Assembly: GCA_036501025.1 (NCBI GenBank)
Contig: DASYBB010000027.1
Coordinates: forward strand, 1 to 64,000
DNA from: DASUBV01 sp036501025
Lineage (GTDB): Bacteria > Actinomycetota > Actinomycetes > Streptosporangiales > Streptosporangiaceae
Reading direction: 5' to 3'
Length of the DNA: 64,000 nucleotides
Shown: one piece after another, positions 16,635-25,052 of the stretch
How positions within the stretch are numbered: position 1 is the stretch's first letter
Layout: every line of letters begins with the position of its first letter
Made by a program: the position numbers and the translations under genes
Notes under the pieces: model-generated
Seen by the model: only the letters and a program-made list of their open reading frames with translations
Databases searched by the model: none
What the model was told of the DNA's origin: nothing

Positions 16635-17447
16635 GTGGACGACGGGGTATCCCCGGGTCGCTTGCTGATCATCGGCGGCGCGGAGGACAGGTGCTGCGGC
16701 GCCGGGCTGCTGGAGCGGTTTGTCGAGCTCTGCGGCGGCGATAAGGCCCGCATCGTGCTGGTTACCACCGCCACCGGGCTGCCCGACCAGGTGCGGGCCG
16801 AGTATGAGCAGGTTTTCCGCAAGCTCGGCGTCGAGACGATGAGTGAGCTGCGGCTGCGCGGCCGGGCCGACGCCGACGGCGACCAGGCCGCCGCCGAGCT
16901 GTCCGGGGCCACCGGCGTCTTCTTCAGCGGCGGCGACCAGTCCCGGCTGCGCACCCTGGTCGGCTCGCGGACCAGCGAGCTGCTGCGCCGCCGGCTGGCC
17001 GGCGGCCTGGTCGTGGCCGGGACCAGCGCCGGCGCCACCGCCATGGGCACCACCATGATCCTGGGCGGGCAGGGCCCGGAGGTGTCCGCCGCCGCCGTGC
17101 GGACCGGCCCCGGCCTGGGCCTGGTCCCCAGGGCCCTGATCGACATGCACTTCGGCGAGCGCGGGCGGCTGCCCCGCCTGCTGAGCGCGGTGGCCCGCAA
17201 CCCCGGCCAGCTCGGCGTCGGCATCGACGAGAACACCGCCATCCTGGTCGAGGGCACCGGCTTCCAGGTGCTCGGCACCGGCGTGGCGTCGGTCGTGGAC
17301 GCCCAGGACGCCACCGTCGTCCACCCGGCCTGGGACTGCGACCCCATCACCTTGTTCGGCGTGCGGCTGCACCTGCTGCCGCACGGCGGCCTGTACGACT
17401 TTGTCACCCGAACCCCCGCTATCGGTCCCGATCATGACCAGTACTGA
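16635..17447 (+). CDS. cphB: Cyanophycinase-like serine peptidase
   Basis: A 270-residue peptidase S51 family protein that cleaves cyanophycin (multi-L-arginyl-poly-L-aspartate) to beta-Asp-Arg dipeptides. The nucleophile is Ser131 in GTSAGA. Other family residues are IIGGAEDR (12-19), FFSGGDQSRL (96-105) and IDMHFGERGR. The length and a cphA gene 60 bases downstream make cyanophycinase much more likely than another S51 peptidase. No signal peptide, so it is the intracellular form. The start is a GTG with GGGAG almost touching it, an imperfect site; a slightly later start cannot be excluded. Confidence 0.9.
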   Translation: MDDGVSPGRLLIIGGAEDRCCGAGLLERFVELCGGDKARIVLVTTATGLPDQVRAEYEQVFRKLGVETMSELRLRGRADADGDQAAAELSGATGVFFSGGDQSRLRTLVGSRTSELLRRRLAGGLVVAGTSAGATAMGTTMILGGQGPEVSAAAVRTGPGLGLVPRALIDMHFGERGRLPRLLSAVARNPGQLGVGIDENTAILVEGTGFQVLGTGVASVVDAQDATVVHPAWDCDPITLFGVRLHLLPHGGLYDFVTRTPAIGPDHDQY

Positions 17448-17507
17448 CCTCGTCACCCTTGCTGGCCAGCCGGATCCCATCAGCTACCGAGTGCGGGAGG
17501 AGCCCAC

Positions 17508-20500
17508 GTGCGCTTCATCGGCCTACGGCGCCTGAGCGGCCCGAACGTCTTCACCAAGAGCCCGGTCAGCGTCACCCGGCTGGAGCTCGATGACCTCACC
17601 GGGCAGGAGACCACGGGGTACCCCGGTTTCGCGGCCCGGCTGACCAGCCTGCTGCCGGGCCTGGCCGGCCACCACTGCGCGACGGGCCGCCCCGGCGGCT
17701 TCCTGGCGGCGATGGACCGCGGCACGTACTTCGGGCACGTGACCGAGCACGTGGCACTGGAGCTGTCCAGCATGTGCGGGCGGGAGGTCAGCCTCGGCCG
17801 GACCATGTGGGCGGGCGCCGACGGCCGCTACGACGTGATGATGGAATGCCCGGCGGACGAGCCGGCCGAGTCCCCGGTGCCCGCCCGCCTCATCCGGGCC
17901 GCCCTGCGGATCACCGAGGACGTCCTGGCCGGGCGGTACCCGGAGCTGGAGCCGGACCTCACCGACATCACCCACCTGACCGAACGCGAGCGGCTCGGCG
18001 TGAGCACCGCCGCGATCGCCGCCGCCGCCCGCCGCCGCGGCCTGCCCGTCCGCCGGATCGGCCGCCTGAGCATGCTCCAGCTGGGCTACGGGTGCACCCG
18101 GCGCCTGGTGTGCGCGGCGCTGACCGACCAGACGTCGGCCCTCGGGGTCGACATCGCGGCCGACAAGATGCTGGCCAAGCAGGTGCTGGCCGGGGCCGGG
18201 ATCCCCGTGCCCCCGGCCATCGTGGCCGCCACCGCCGCCGAGGCCCAGGAGGCACTCGACCAGCTCGGCGCGCCCGTCGTGATCAAGCCGCTGGGCGGCA
18301 GCCACGGCCGGTCGGTGACGGTCGGCGTGCGCGCGCCGCATGAGGCCGAGGCGGCCTTCCGCCAGGCCAGCGAGGCCGACTCGCCGGTCCTGGTGGAGAG
18401 CTACGTGCCCGGCCACGACTACCGGGTGCTGGTCATCGACGGCCAGGTGGCCGCGGCCGCGCAGCTGCGCCCCGCCGCCGTGACCGGCGACGGCTCGCAC
18501 ACCATCGCCCAGCTCGTCGAGCAGGCCAACGCGGACCCGCGCCGCGGCGACGGGCACGCCCGCGTGCTGACCAGGATCGAGCTGGACGACGAGGTGCTGC
18601 GCCACCTGGACGCGGCGGGCCTGGACGGCTGCTCGGTGCCCCCCGCCGGCCACCTGGTGACCCTGCGCCGCAATGCGAACCTGTCCACCGGCGGAACCAG
18701 CCGCGACGTCACCGACCTCGTGCATGAGCAGGTGGCCGAGATGTGCCGCCGGGCGGCGTCCGCGGCCGGCCTCGACATCTGCGGCGTCGACGTCCGCCTC
18801 GCCGACATCTCCGCGCCGCTGCACCGCCCGGCCGGTCATGGGCCCGCCGGGCCCGGGCCGACCGGGCATGGGCCCGCCGGGCCGGCCACCGGCGTGCTGC
18901 CGCCGGATGCCGCGCAGCCCGGAGCCGTGCAGCGCGGATCCGTTCCGGCTGGCGCCGTGCAGGCCGGCTCCGGCGCGCCCGGCACCGGCCCGGCCGCCCC
19001 TTCCGCCCCGGCCGGGCCGGCCCAGGACGCAGCGGTGCTGGAGCTGAACGCGAGCCCGGGGCTCCGCATGCACCTCAGCCCGGCCGAGGGCCGGCCGCGC
19101 GACGTGGCCGCCGCGATCGTCGACCGGCTCTACCCGCCGGATGCCGCCGTGCGGATCCCGATCATCTCGGTGACCGGCACCAACGGGAAGACGACGACGG
19201 TCCGCATGATCGCGCACGTGCTGGGCCAGGCCGGCCTGCGGGTCGGCCTGGCCACCACGGACGGCGTCTACAGCGGCGGCCGCCTCGTCTACGCCGCGGA
19301 CGCCTCGGGGCCGCGGTCGGCGCAGATGGTGCTGGATGACCCGAGCGTCGAGGCCGCCGTCCTGGAGACCGCGCGGGGCGGGATCATCCGCGGCGGTCTC
19401 GGCTACGACCGCGCTGATATCGCCGTGGTCACCAACATCAGCGCCGATCACCTCGGCGCTGACGGCGTGGACGACCTGGACGAGCTGATCCACGTCAAGG
19501 CCCTCGTAGCCGAGGAGATCAAGCCCGGCGGCACGGTCGTCCTCAACGCCGACGACCCGGCGACAGCCGGCTTGGCAGAGCGCCCCGGCGTCCGCGGCAA
19601 TAACCCGGGCATCAGGTTCTTCACGCTCAGCGAGGACAACCCGGTCGCCGAGCGGCACAAACGGTCCGGCGGCCTGTGCTACGAGGTCCGCGACGGCGAC
19701 CTGGTCGAGACCGACGGGCGCGAGCAGCGGACGCTGATCAGCCTGGCCGAGCTGCCGGGGTCGTTCGGCGGGCGGGCCGCGCACCTGGTCGCGAACGCGC
19801 TGGCCGCGGTGGCCGCCTGCCGGGCCGCCGGCGTCAGCGCCAAGGACATCCGCCGCGCCCTGGCCACGTTCACCCCGGTCGAGGCCAATCCCGGCCGCGG
19901 CAACCTCTACCGCGCGGGCGAGGCCCCGGTCATCGTCGACTACGGCCACAACGCCGCCGCCCTGAACGCGACCGGCGCCATGATCGCGAGCATCTGGGGC
20001 GCCACTCCCCGCCCGGCCTCCGCTCCCGCCTGGAGAACCACCCTCCCGGCCGATCCGGCGGCCGGAGCGGCACCGCCCGGAGCGGCACCGCCCGGAGTGG
20101 TGCCGGCCAGTGCGGCATCGACCGGTGCGGCGTCATGGCCGGCGGCCGTGGCGGCGGTCACCCTGCCCGGCGACCGGCGCGACGACCTGCTGACCGAGAC
20201 GGCCGAGGCGATCGCCGCGTGGTTCGGCGCGGTGGTCATCTACGAGGACAGCGACAAGCGCGGCCGCCAGCCCGGCGAGATGCAGCAGCTCATCTCGGCC
20301 GCCCTGCGCCGGGCCCGCCCCGGCATCACTTGCGAGCTCGCCGACAGCGCCGAGCAGGCCCTGCGCACCGCCGTCACGCTCGCCGCCGGAGCGCCCACGC
20401 TGTTCCTCTACGAGAAGCTGGCCACCGCCCAGGCCGCCCTGGCCGCCATCGGCGCCGTCGCCTGGCCCGACGCCGTGGTGCCGCCCAGCGCGGCCGCCCC

Positions 20501-20729
20501 GCCGGCCAGCCCGAAGCGCGGACCGGCCACCCGGCCCGACGTCCCCGGCACCACGCTGGCGGACACGCCGCTGCCGGAGGTCACCCTGCCCGATCTCGCG
20601 CTGCCCGACCTCGCTGCTGCCGGGGGCACCCTGACCGCGGAGGCAGCGGCCGCCTTCAGCGACGCTTCGGCTGACTACGAGTCCCCCAGCCGGGACGCCG
20701 ACGCGCCTCCGGCCCTCGCGGTCGAGTAG
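17508..20729 (+). CDS. cphA: Cyanophycin synthetase with low-complexity insertions
   Basis: A 1073-residue enzyme that polymerises Asp and Arg into cyanophycin using ATP; cyanobacterial CphA is about 870-900 residues. The N-terminal domain (MRFIGLRRLSGPN, TEHVALELSSMCGREVS) is followed by an ATP-grasp domain (from about 220) and a Mur-ligase-like domain with P-loop VTGTNGKTTT (about 556-565), ISADHLGADGVDD and VIVDYGHNAAALNA. The excess length is three Ala/Pro/Gly-rich stretches: about 438-507, splitting VRLADIS from VLELNASPGLRMH in the ATP-grasp core; about 830-880; and a tail after about 995. The start is GTG 17508 behind GGGAGGAG. Active-site motifs look intact. Confidence 0.93.
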   Translation: MRFIGLRRLSGPNVFTKSPVSVTRLELDDLTGQETTGYPGFAARLTSLLPGLAGHHCATGRPGGFLAAMDRGTYFGHVTEHVALELSSMCGREVSLGRTMWAGADGRYDVMMECPADEPAESPVPARLIRAALRITEDVLAGRYPELEPDLTDITHLTERERLGVSTAAIAAAARRRGLPVRRIGRLSMLQLGYGCTRRLVCAALTDQTSALGVDIAADKMLAKQVLAGAGIPVPPAIVAATAAEAQEALDQLGAPVVIKPLGGSHGRSVTVGVRAPHEAEAAFRQASEADSPVLVESYVPGHDYRVLVIDGQVAAAAQLRPAAVTGDGSHTIAQLVEQANADPRRGDGHARVLTRIELDDEVLRHLDAAGLDGCSVPPAGHLVTLRRNANLSTGGTSRDVTDLVHEQVAEMCRRAASAAGLDICGVDVRLADISAPLHRPAGHGPAGPGPTGHGPAGPATGVLPPDAAQPGAVQRGSVPAGAVQAGSGAPGTGPAAPSAPAGPAQDAAVLELNASPGLRMHLSPAEGRPRDVAAAIVDRLYPPDAAVRIPIISVTGTNGKTTTVRMIAHVLGQAGLRVGLATTDGVYSGGRLVYAADASGPRSAQMVLDDPSVEAAVLETARGGIIRGGLGYDRADIAVVTNISADHLGADGVDDLDELIHVKALVAEEIKPGGTVVLNADDPATAGLAERPGVRGNNPGIRFFTLSEDNPVAERHKRSGGLCYEVRDGDLVETDGREQRTLISLAELPGSFGGRAAHLVANALAAVAACRAAGVSAKDIRRALATFTPVEANPGRGNLYRAGEAPVIVDYGHNAAALNATGAMIASIWGATPRPASAPAWRTTLPADPAAGAAPPGAAPPGVVPASAASTGAASWPAAVAAVTLPGDRRDDLLTETAEAIAAWFGAVVIYEDSDKRGRQPGEMQQLISAALRRARPGITCELADSAEQALRTAVTLAAGAPTLFLYEKLATAQAALAAIGAVAWPDAVVPPSAAAPPASPKRGPATRPDVPGTTLADTPLPEVTLPDLALPDLAAAGGTLTAEAAAAFSDASADYESPSRDADAPPALAVE

Positions 20730-20735
20730 TCCTCA

Positions 20736-20757
20736 GCCCGGGCCGGATCGGCCGGGC
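20736..20757 (+). terminator. Probable cphA terminator
   Basis: GCCCGGGCCG, loop GAT and CGGCCGGGC form a 9-bp stem with one bulged G, starting 6 bases past the cphA stop. There is no T-run. The convergent gene ends at 20838, so a terminator is expected here. Confidence 0.5.
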
Positions 20758-20789
20758 ACCGCACGCCGCCCAACTGCCAGCATCAGCAA

Positions 20790-20839
20790 GATCGTGGGAA
20801 GATCTCTCACACTCTGAGGTGAGCAGCCTTCCCACGATC
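20790..20839. repeat. 50-bp palindromic element, copy 1
   Basis: GATCGTGGGAAG at 20790 and CTTCCCACGATC ending at 20839 are perfect 12-bp inverted arms enclosing an inner CTCAC/GTGAG pair. The same structure, also 50 bp between arm ends, recurs at 33338-33387. This copy covers the TGA stop of the small membrane protein gene and the gap to cphA. Confidence 0.8.
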
Positions 20840-21425
20840 ATGGTTGCCCTCCAACTCCTGAGGAGGCGGGCGCCGACGGGGGCGGGATTGCCGACCCGGC
20901 CACGGGTGCCGATGCCGGCCCGGCAACGGCCGCCGGAGGGGGCGCAGCTGCGGACGCGGCGGGCGGCACCGCAGCTGGCACCGATGCCGGGGCGGCAGCT
21001 GGCACCGGAGCCGATGCGGCGGGCGGCACCGGAAGGAGAGCGGCCGGCGGCGGGGCGGCGGCCAGGAGCGCCGGACTGGCGGCAGCCATCGACGCGATGG
21101 CCGCGGCGTGGCCCTTCTTGGTGATGGCACGGCTGATCGTGTAGACGGCCTGCGCGGCGGCCGCGGCGACCACGGCCAGGGGCACCGCGAGCGAGGTGAG
21201 ATCGCGGTGCCAGATCAGGGTCAGGATCGGCAGCAGCCACGTCGTGATCGAGGCCCAGAATTCGGTCGTCTTCCAGCCGCTGCGCCCGTCGTGCTCGAGC
21301 GAGGTGACGAGCTGGGCCAGGCCGGAGACCTCGGAGACCAGGCTGGCCGGCGCGGCGGGGGCCACGCCCGGCAGGCCGGCCGAACCGGATCCGGCCGCTC
21401 CCCCGATCCGGGCCACGTCGGTCAC
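20838..21425 (-). CDS. Small two-helix membrane protein with Ala/Pro-rich tail (TTEFW-type, holin-like)
   Basis: A 195-residue protein. Residues about 30-50 read SEVSGLAQLVTSLEHDGRSG, followed by KTTEFWASITTWLLPILTLI (first membrane helix), a short polar HRD turn and LAVPLAVVAAAAAQAVYTIS (second helix). The rest is a long Ala/Pro-rich tail. The TTEFW-plus-two-helices pattern is seen in many small actinobacterial and phage membrane proteins, some annotated holin-like; function is unproved. It begins within the patatin stop codon (4-base overlap), so the two are one translational unit. The stop lies inside a palindromic repeat that may have altered the original end. Confidence 0.6.
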   Translation of the reverse strand: MTDVARIGGAAGSGSAGLPGVAPAAPASLVSEVSGLAQLVTSLEHDGRSGWKTTEFWASITTWLLPILTLIWHRDLTSLAVPLAVVAAAAAQAVYTISRAITKKGHAAAIASMAAASPALLAAAPPPAALLPVPPAASAPVPAAAPASVPAAVPPAASAAAPPPAAVAGPASAPVAGSAIPPPSAPASSGVGGQP

Positions 21426-22732
21426 GGCCCGACCTCGGCCTGCACGTCGCCAGCCGGGGCGCCCTCACCGGCGGCGGCCCCGGCGGCAGCGCCCCCGGCG
21501 GCCCCGCCGGCCGCACCGCCGCCGGTCACGACCGCGCCGCTGCCGGTCACGACCGCGGCGCCGTCCGTCACGACCGCTTCACCGGTGATGACGACCTCGG
21601 GCGCGACGATGACCGTGGGTGCCACCTCGGGCGCGACGATGACCGTGGGTGCCACCCTGACGGCCGGCGCCGGCCGCCGGTGGGCCCGGTCCCAGGCGGC
21701 CAGGAACTTGACGGCCGCGCTCTGGCCGTTGGCGAACAGCTGGTCACGCAGCTCGGGAGTCAGGCCGAAGTCGGTGCTGGACACGTGCATCGTGTCAACG
21801 TAGACGGTGCGGACGCCGACGCCCTCCTCGGCCAGCGGGTACCGGTTCCACTCGCCGAGCGCCGTGTGCGCGATCGAGATGATCTCGCGGATGTTCCCGT
21901 GCACGGGAACGTCCGGCAGGTTCTGCTGGGGGCGGGCGGACAGCTTGATCCCGAAGGTCGGCCACCGGTTGGCCCCGCCGTCGGTGCGGTCGAACACGGT
22001 CACCGGGAAGTTCTGCAGCACCCCGCCGTCGACCCAGGTGCAGGTGCCGAAGGCCGTCTCCTGCTCGAAGGGGCGGAAGAAGAACGGGATCGACATCGAC
22101 GCGCGGACCGCGTCGACGACCCGGTAGCCGTCGATGGCCGCGACCTGCTTCTCCGGGTCGCCCCGGTCCTGGCTGTCCAGCAGGTAGTAAGGCAGGTCCC
22201 AGGGCAGCCGCACCAGGGCGCCCCGGGTCAGGTCCGAGGTGTGGGTGACCAGCCGGTAGCGCTGGTAGGGCTCCAGGCTGGTGTCGTCGTCACTGGTGAT
22301 CTTGAGGTCGGCGAACGTGCGGATCTCCAGCGGCTCCAGCCTGGCGGTCAGCCACTGCTCCACGTACGAACTGGCATACAGGCCCTGGTGCTCCACGAGG
22401 GCCCCGGCCTCGCCGAGCATTCCCAGGTGCTTCTCGGCCCAGCTCTTCTGCATGAACTGGGCGTAGTCCAGATCGAGCATGTCGGCCTTCAGCCGGGTGA
22501 GCGGAATGCCCCGGACCTGATAGGCGGCGATAAGCGCGGCCACAATGGCGCCCGCCGACGTGCCGCCGACCCGCGGAAAGACGTAGCCGGCGTCGTCCAG
22601 GGCCAGGACGGCCCCGACCAGGCCGATCCCCTTGACGCCCCCGCCCTCCAGAACCAGGTCCGCACCCGGCCCGGCCAGCGCGCGCTGCTCGAGCGTCGCC
22701 GCCGGACCTGCCTGACCCCCTAGAGCCCCCAT
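21422..22732 (-). CDS. Patatin-like phospholipase
   Basis: A 436-residue patatin-fold lipid acyl hydrolase. The oxyanion motif GGGVKG is at 30-35, the nucleophile Ser59 in GGTSAG, and the catalytic Asp in WVDGGVLQNFP, so the Ser-Asp dyad is complete. No signal peptide. The core ends near residue 345. The remaining tail is Val/Ala/Gly-rich, with repeats of APTVIVAPEV encoded by two identical 30-bp DNA units, then GGAAGG runs. It is translationally coupled to the small membrane protein downstream. Patatins serve lipid turnover, virulence or anti-phage abortive infection; the context does not decide. Confidence 0.9.
   Translation of the reverse strand: MGALGGQAGPAATLEQRALAGPGADLVLEGGGVKGIGLVGAVLALDDAGYVFPRVGGTSAGAIVAALIAAYQVRGIPLTRLKADMLDLDYAQFMQKSWAEKHLGMLGEAGALVEHQGLYASSYVEQWLTARLEPLEIRTFADLKITSDDDTSLEPYQRYRLVTHTSDLTRGALVRLPWDLPYYLLDSQDRGDPEKQVAAIDGYRVVDAVRASMSIPFFFRPFEQETAFGTCTWVDGGVLQNFPVTVFDRTDGGANRWPTFGIKLSARPQQNLPDVPVHGNIREIISIAHTALGEWNRYPLAEEGVGVRTVYVDTMHVSSTDFGLTPELRDQLFANGQSAAVKFLAAWDRAHRRPAPAVRVAPTVIVAPEVAPTVIVAPEVVITGEAVVTDGAAVVTGSGAVVTGGGAAGGAAGGAAAGAAAGEGAPAGDVQAEVGP
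21594..21653. repeat. Two identical 30-bp direct repeats inside the patatin gene
   Basis: The 30-bp unit at 21594-21623 is repeated exactly at 21624-21653. It encodes a 10-residue repeat in the C-terminal tail of the patatin-like protein, outside the catalytic core. Exact identity suggests recent slippage. Confidence 0.85.
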
Positions 22733-23017
22733 GCCTGCCTCCGCGCCTGATCGGTCCCCGCCGGAAAGTGACCCAAGTACAGACCCCGGTCTGGCCTTTG
22801 TCCAGCGAAAGCCGCCATTTCGCGAATAGCGGGCCGCTACGTCCGGGGCCGGTCAGGTCTGGGTGGGAGGCGGGATGTCCAGCAAGCGGGCGGTCCAGGA
22901 CAGCGCAGTACCGAGCAGCCGGCGGCGCAGGTCGAAGAGGGCCGGGTTGGCGTCCCGTGCTGGCGTGAGCAGAGGCTGGCTTCCCGCGATGAGCGCGGCG
23001 TGGCCAATGGCGTACAG
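22733..23017. other. Intergenic region with a possible coding remnant on the minus strand
   Basis: No complete gene is visible. On the minus strand, codons directly following the acyl-CoA dehydrogenase stop stay open in the same frame for about 54 codons down to 22853. They read like protein (YAIGHAALIAGS, FDLRRRLLGTALSWTARLLD) but lack an ATG or GTG start. It could be a gene remnant or chance. The part at 22768-22850 would hold the patatin promoter; AGCGAAA and TTTCGCG lie near 22804-22825. Confidence 0.35.
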
Positions 23018-24181
23018 CTAGCCGACAGTGCCCCGGCCGCTGGTCAGCGCCCGGGCGATGACGGTGCGCAGGATGTCGTTGGTGCCCTCGCCGATGACCA
23101 TCAGCGGCGCGTCACGGTACAGCCGCTCGACGGTGAACTCGCGCGAGTAGCCATAGCCGCCGTGCACCTGCATCGCGTCGATGGCGCACTCCAGCGCGAC
23201 CTCGGAGGCGTACACCTTGGCCATGCCCGACTCCAGGTCGGTGCGCTTCCCGGCGTCGGCCTGCGAGGCGGCCCAGTACACCATCAGCCGGGCCGCCTGC
23301 AGCTTCATGGCCATGTCGGCCAGCTTGAGCTGGACGGCCTGGAAGCCGTTGATCTTCTGGCCGAACGCCTCGCGCTGGCCGGCGTAGCGCAGCGCCTGGT
23401 CGTAGGCCTCCTGGGCGACGCCAACGGCCCGGGCGGCGACGTTGATGCGGCCCGTCTCCAGCGCGGCCAGCACCTGCTGCAGGCCCCGGCCCTCCCGGCC
23501 GCCGAGCAGCGCGCCGACCGGCACCCGGACGTCGTCGAGCGTCAGCTCGCACGTCTCCGGGCCGCGGTAGCCGAGCTTGGGCAGGTCCCGGACGATCTCG
23601 AAGCCCGGCGTCCCGGCCTCGACCAGCAGCACGGACATGCCCGCATGCGCCGGCCGCGCCGAAGGGTCGGTCTTGACCAGCACCGGCAGCGGGTCGGCGT
23701 GCCGCGCGTTGGTGATCCAGGTCTTCCGGCCGTTGATCACGTAGTAGTCGCCGTCGCGGCGGGCCGATGTCTGGATGCCCTGCAGGTCACTGCCGGCCCC
23801 GGGCTCGGTCAGCCCGATGCCGGTCCGCCGCGCGCCGGACGAAAGTTCGGGCAGGTAACGGCTTTTCTGGTCGTCGGTGCCGAAGCGAGAGATCATCCAG
23901 CAGGAGAGCGAGTGGCTGCCGAGGATCCCGGCAATGCCCATCCAGCCCTTCGAGATCTCCTCGAACACGATCGCCAGGGACACCATGTCCGCGGCCAGCC
24001 CGCCGTATTCCTCCGGGACCGTCAGGCCGAACAGGCCCAGCTCGGCCAGGCCCGCGGCGATCTCGTCGGGGTAGCGCCCGGAGGCCTCCCATTCCTGGGC
24101 GACCGGGCGGATGCGCTCGTCCACGAAGGCGCGCATCGTCTGGCGGAGCAGCCGCTGCTCATCGGTGAGCTCGAAGTCCAC
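23018..24181 (-). CDS. Acyl-CoA dehydrogenase
   Basis: A 387-residue FAD-dependent acyl-CoA dehydrogenase of fatty-acid or branched-chain acyl-CoA oxidation. The N-terminal MDFELTDEQRLLRQTMRAFV and ITNARHADPLPVLV are typical, and the catalytic base is Glu365 in IGEGTNDILR, the C-terminal position used by short- and medium-chain enzymes. GGYGYSREFTVERLYRD precedes it. The start is GTG 24181 with AGGAG 6 bases upstream; that site overlaps the NRDE stop region, so the two genes are probably co-translated. Acyl-chain preference cannot be read from sequence. Confidence 0.93.
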   Translation of the reverse strand: MDFELTDEQRLLRQTMRAFVDERIRPVAQEWEASGRYPDEIAAGLAELGLFGLTVPEEYGGLAADMVSLAIVFEEISKGWMGIAGILGSHSLSCWMISRFGTDDQKSRYLPELSSGARRTGIGLTEPGAGSDLQGIQTSARRDGDYYVINGRKTWITNARHADPLPVLVKTDPSARPAHAGMSVLLVEAGTPGFEIVRDLPKLGYRGPETCELTLDDVRVPVGALLGGREGRGLQQVLAALETGRINVAARAVGVAQEAYDQALRYAGQREAFGQKINGFQAVQLKLADMAMKLQAARLMVYWAASQADAGKRTDLESGMAKVYASEVALECAIDAMQVHGGYGYSREFTVERLYRDAPLMVIGEGTNDILRTVIARALTSGRGTVG

Positions 24182-24182
24182 G

Positions 24183-25010
24183 TCATCTCCTCGCGGGGTC
24201 GCAGTCGGCGCGGTCGCGCGCCCACCGGCCGGTGGCGTCGCGGAACGGCACCTCGCAGGGCGGGCCGTCGGCGACCCTGAGCTGCGGCGGCCCGCCGGCC
24301 GCGACCGTAATGATCATGGCAGACCGCGTCCCGTATGTGGGCGTATGCACGCACGCCGCGGAGAGCTCCGGGGGTCGGACCCGGCCGGTGGCGCCGGGCG
24401 CCGGCGGGGCGGCGGGGGTCGGGTTGTCGGTCGCGGGGCGGTGGTCGCTCAGCACGCCGACCAGGGCGTCCGCCGCCGCGGCCGGGCCGGCCGCCCCGGG
24501 GACCTGCGCCACCAGGGCGGCGACCTGCCCGGTCTTGGCGGTCGGCGTGCCGAAGGGCCGGTTCTCCAGAACGTGGCGCCCGGGGCCGAGCTGGGTCACG
24601 GCCGGCTGGCGGCCGCCGGCCAGGCCGACTGAGAACAGCGAATCCCGGTCGCCGACCAGCATCCAGCACGGGTTGTAGCGGGCCGGATCGAGCTCCGGGA
24701 TCACCTCGCGGATCGCGTCGGCGGCGCTGCGGCAGGCGGTGAAGGCCAGCGGCAGCTCGCCGCGGGATCGCTTGCTGGCGTCGCGGCCGGCCGGCGCGGG
24801 CTGGTTGGTCAGGCCGGCCACCACCCCGTGCTCGTTGACGGCCAGCCAGGTCCCGCCGGCCAGCTCGTCCCGGCCGCCGAGCACCCGCGGGTCACGCTCG
24901 CGCAGGACGGTCATGGTCACGGCCGGGCGGGCGAACTGCTCATCCCGGTTGGCGGCGACGATCAGCGGCGCATCGTCCACGACCTGGAACAGCGCGATCA
25001 GCAGGCACAC
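24183..25010 (-). CDS. NRDE family (TANGO2-like, DUF833) protein
   Basis: A 275-residue member of the NRDE/TANGO2 family. Cys2 follows the initiator Met, as in N-terminal nucleophile-like folds. The eponymous motif is ANRDEQFARPA (20-30), followed by LGGRDELAGGTWLAVNEHG and GLTNQP. Biochemical role is not established; animal TANGO2 is linked to heme or lipid handling. The C-terminal ordering THPTYGTRSA is also family-like. It sits between the type IV secretion operon and the acyl-CoA dehydrogenase and may be read from either the operon or its own promoter (43-base gap). Confidence 0.85.
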   Translation of the reverse strand: MCLLIALFQVVDDAPLIVAANRDEQFARPAVTMTVLRERDPRVLGGRDELAGGTWLAVNEHGVVAGLTNQPAPAGRDASKRSRGELPLAFTACRSAADAIREVIPELDPARYNPCWMLVGDRDSLFSVGLAGGRQPAVTQLGPGRHVLENRPFGTPTAKTGQVAALVAQVPGAAGPAAAADALVGVLSDHRPATDNPTPAAPPAPGATGRVRPPELSAACVHTPTYGTRSAMIITVAAGGPPQLRVADGPPCEVPFRDATGRWARDRADCDPARR

Positions 25011-25052
25011 GCCCCGACGTTACAAGAGCCCCGCCGGCTCCGATACCGGCGG

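Noticed and set aside
22853..23017. In-frame extension after the acyl-CoA dehydrogenase stop as a real gene
   Set aside because: No ATG or GTG start and no family match; about 54 open codons in such GC-rich DNA can be chance. Kept only as a possible remnant.
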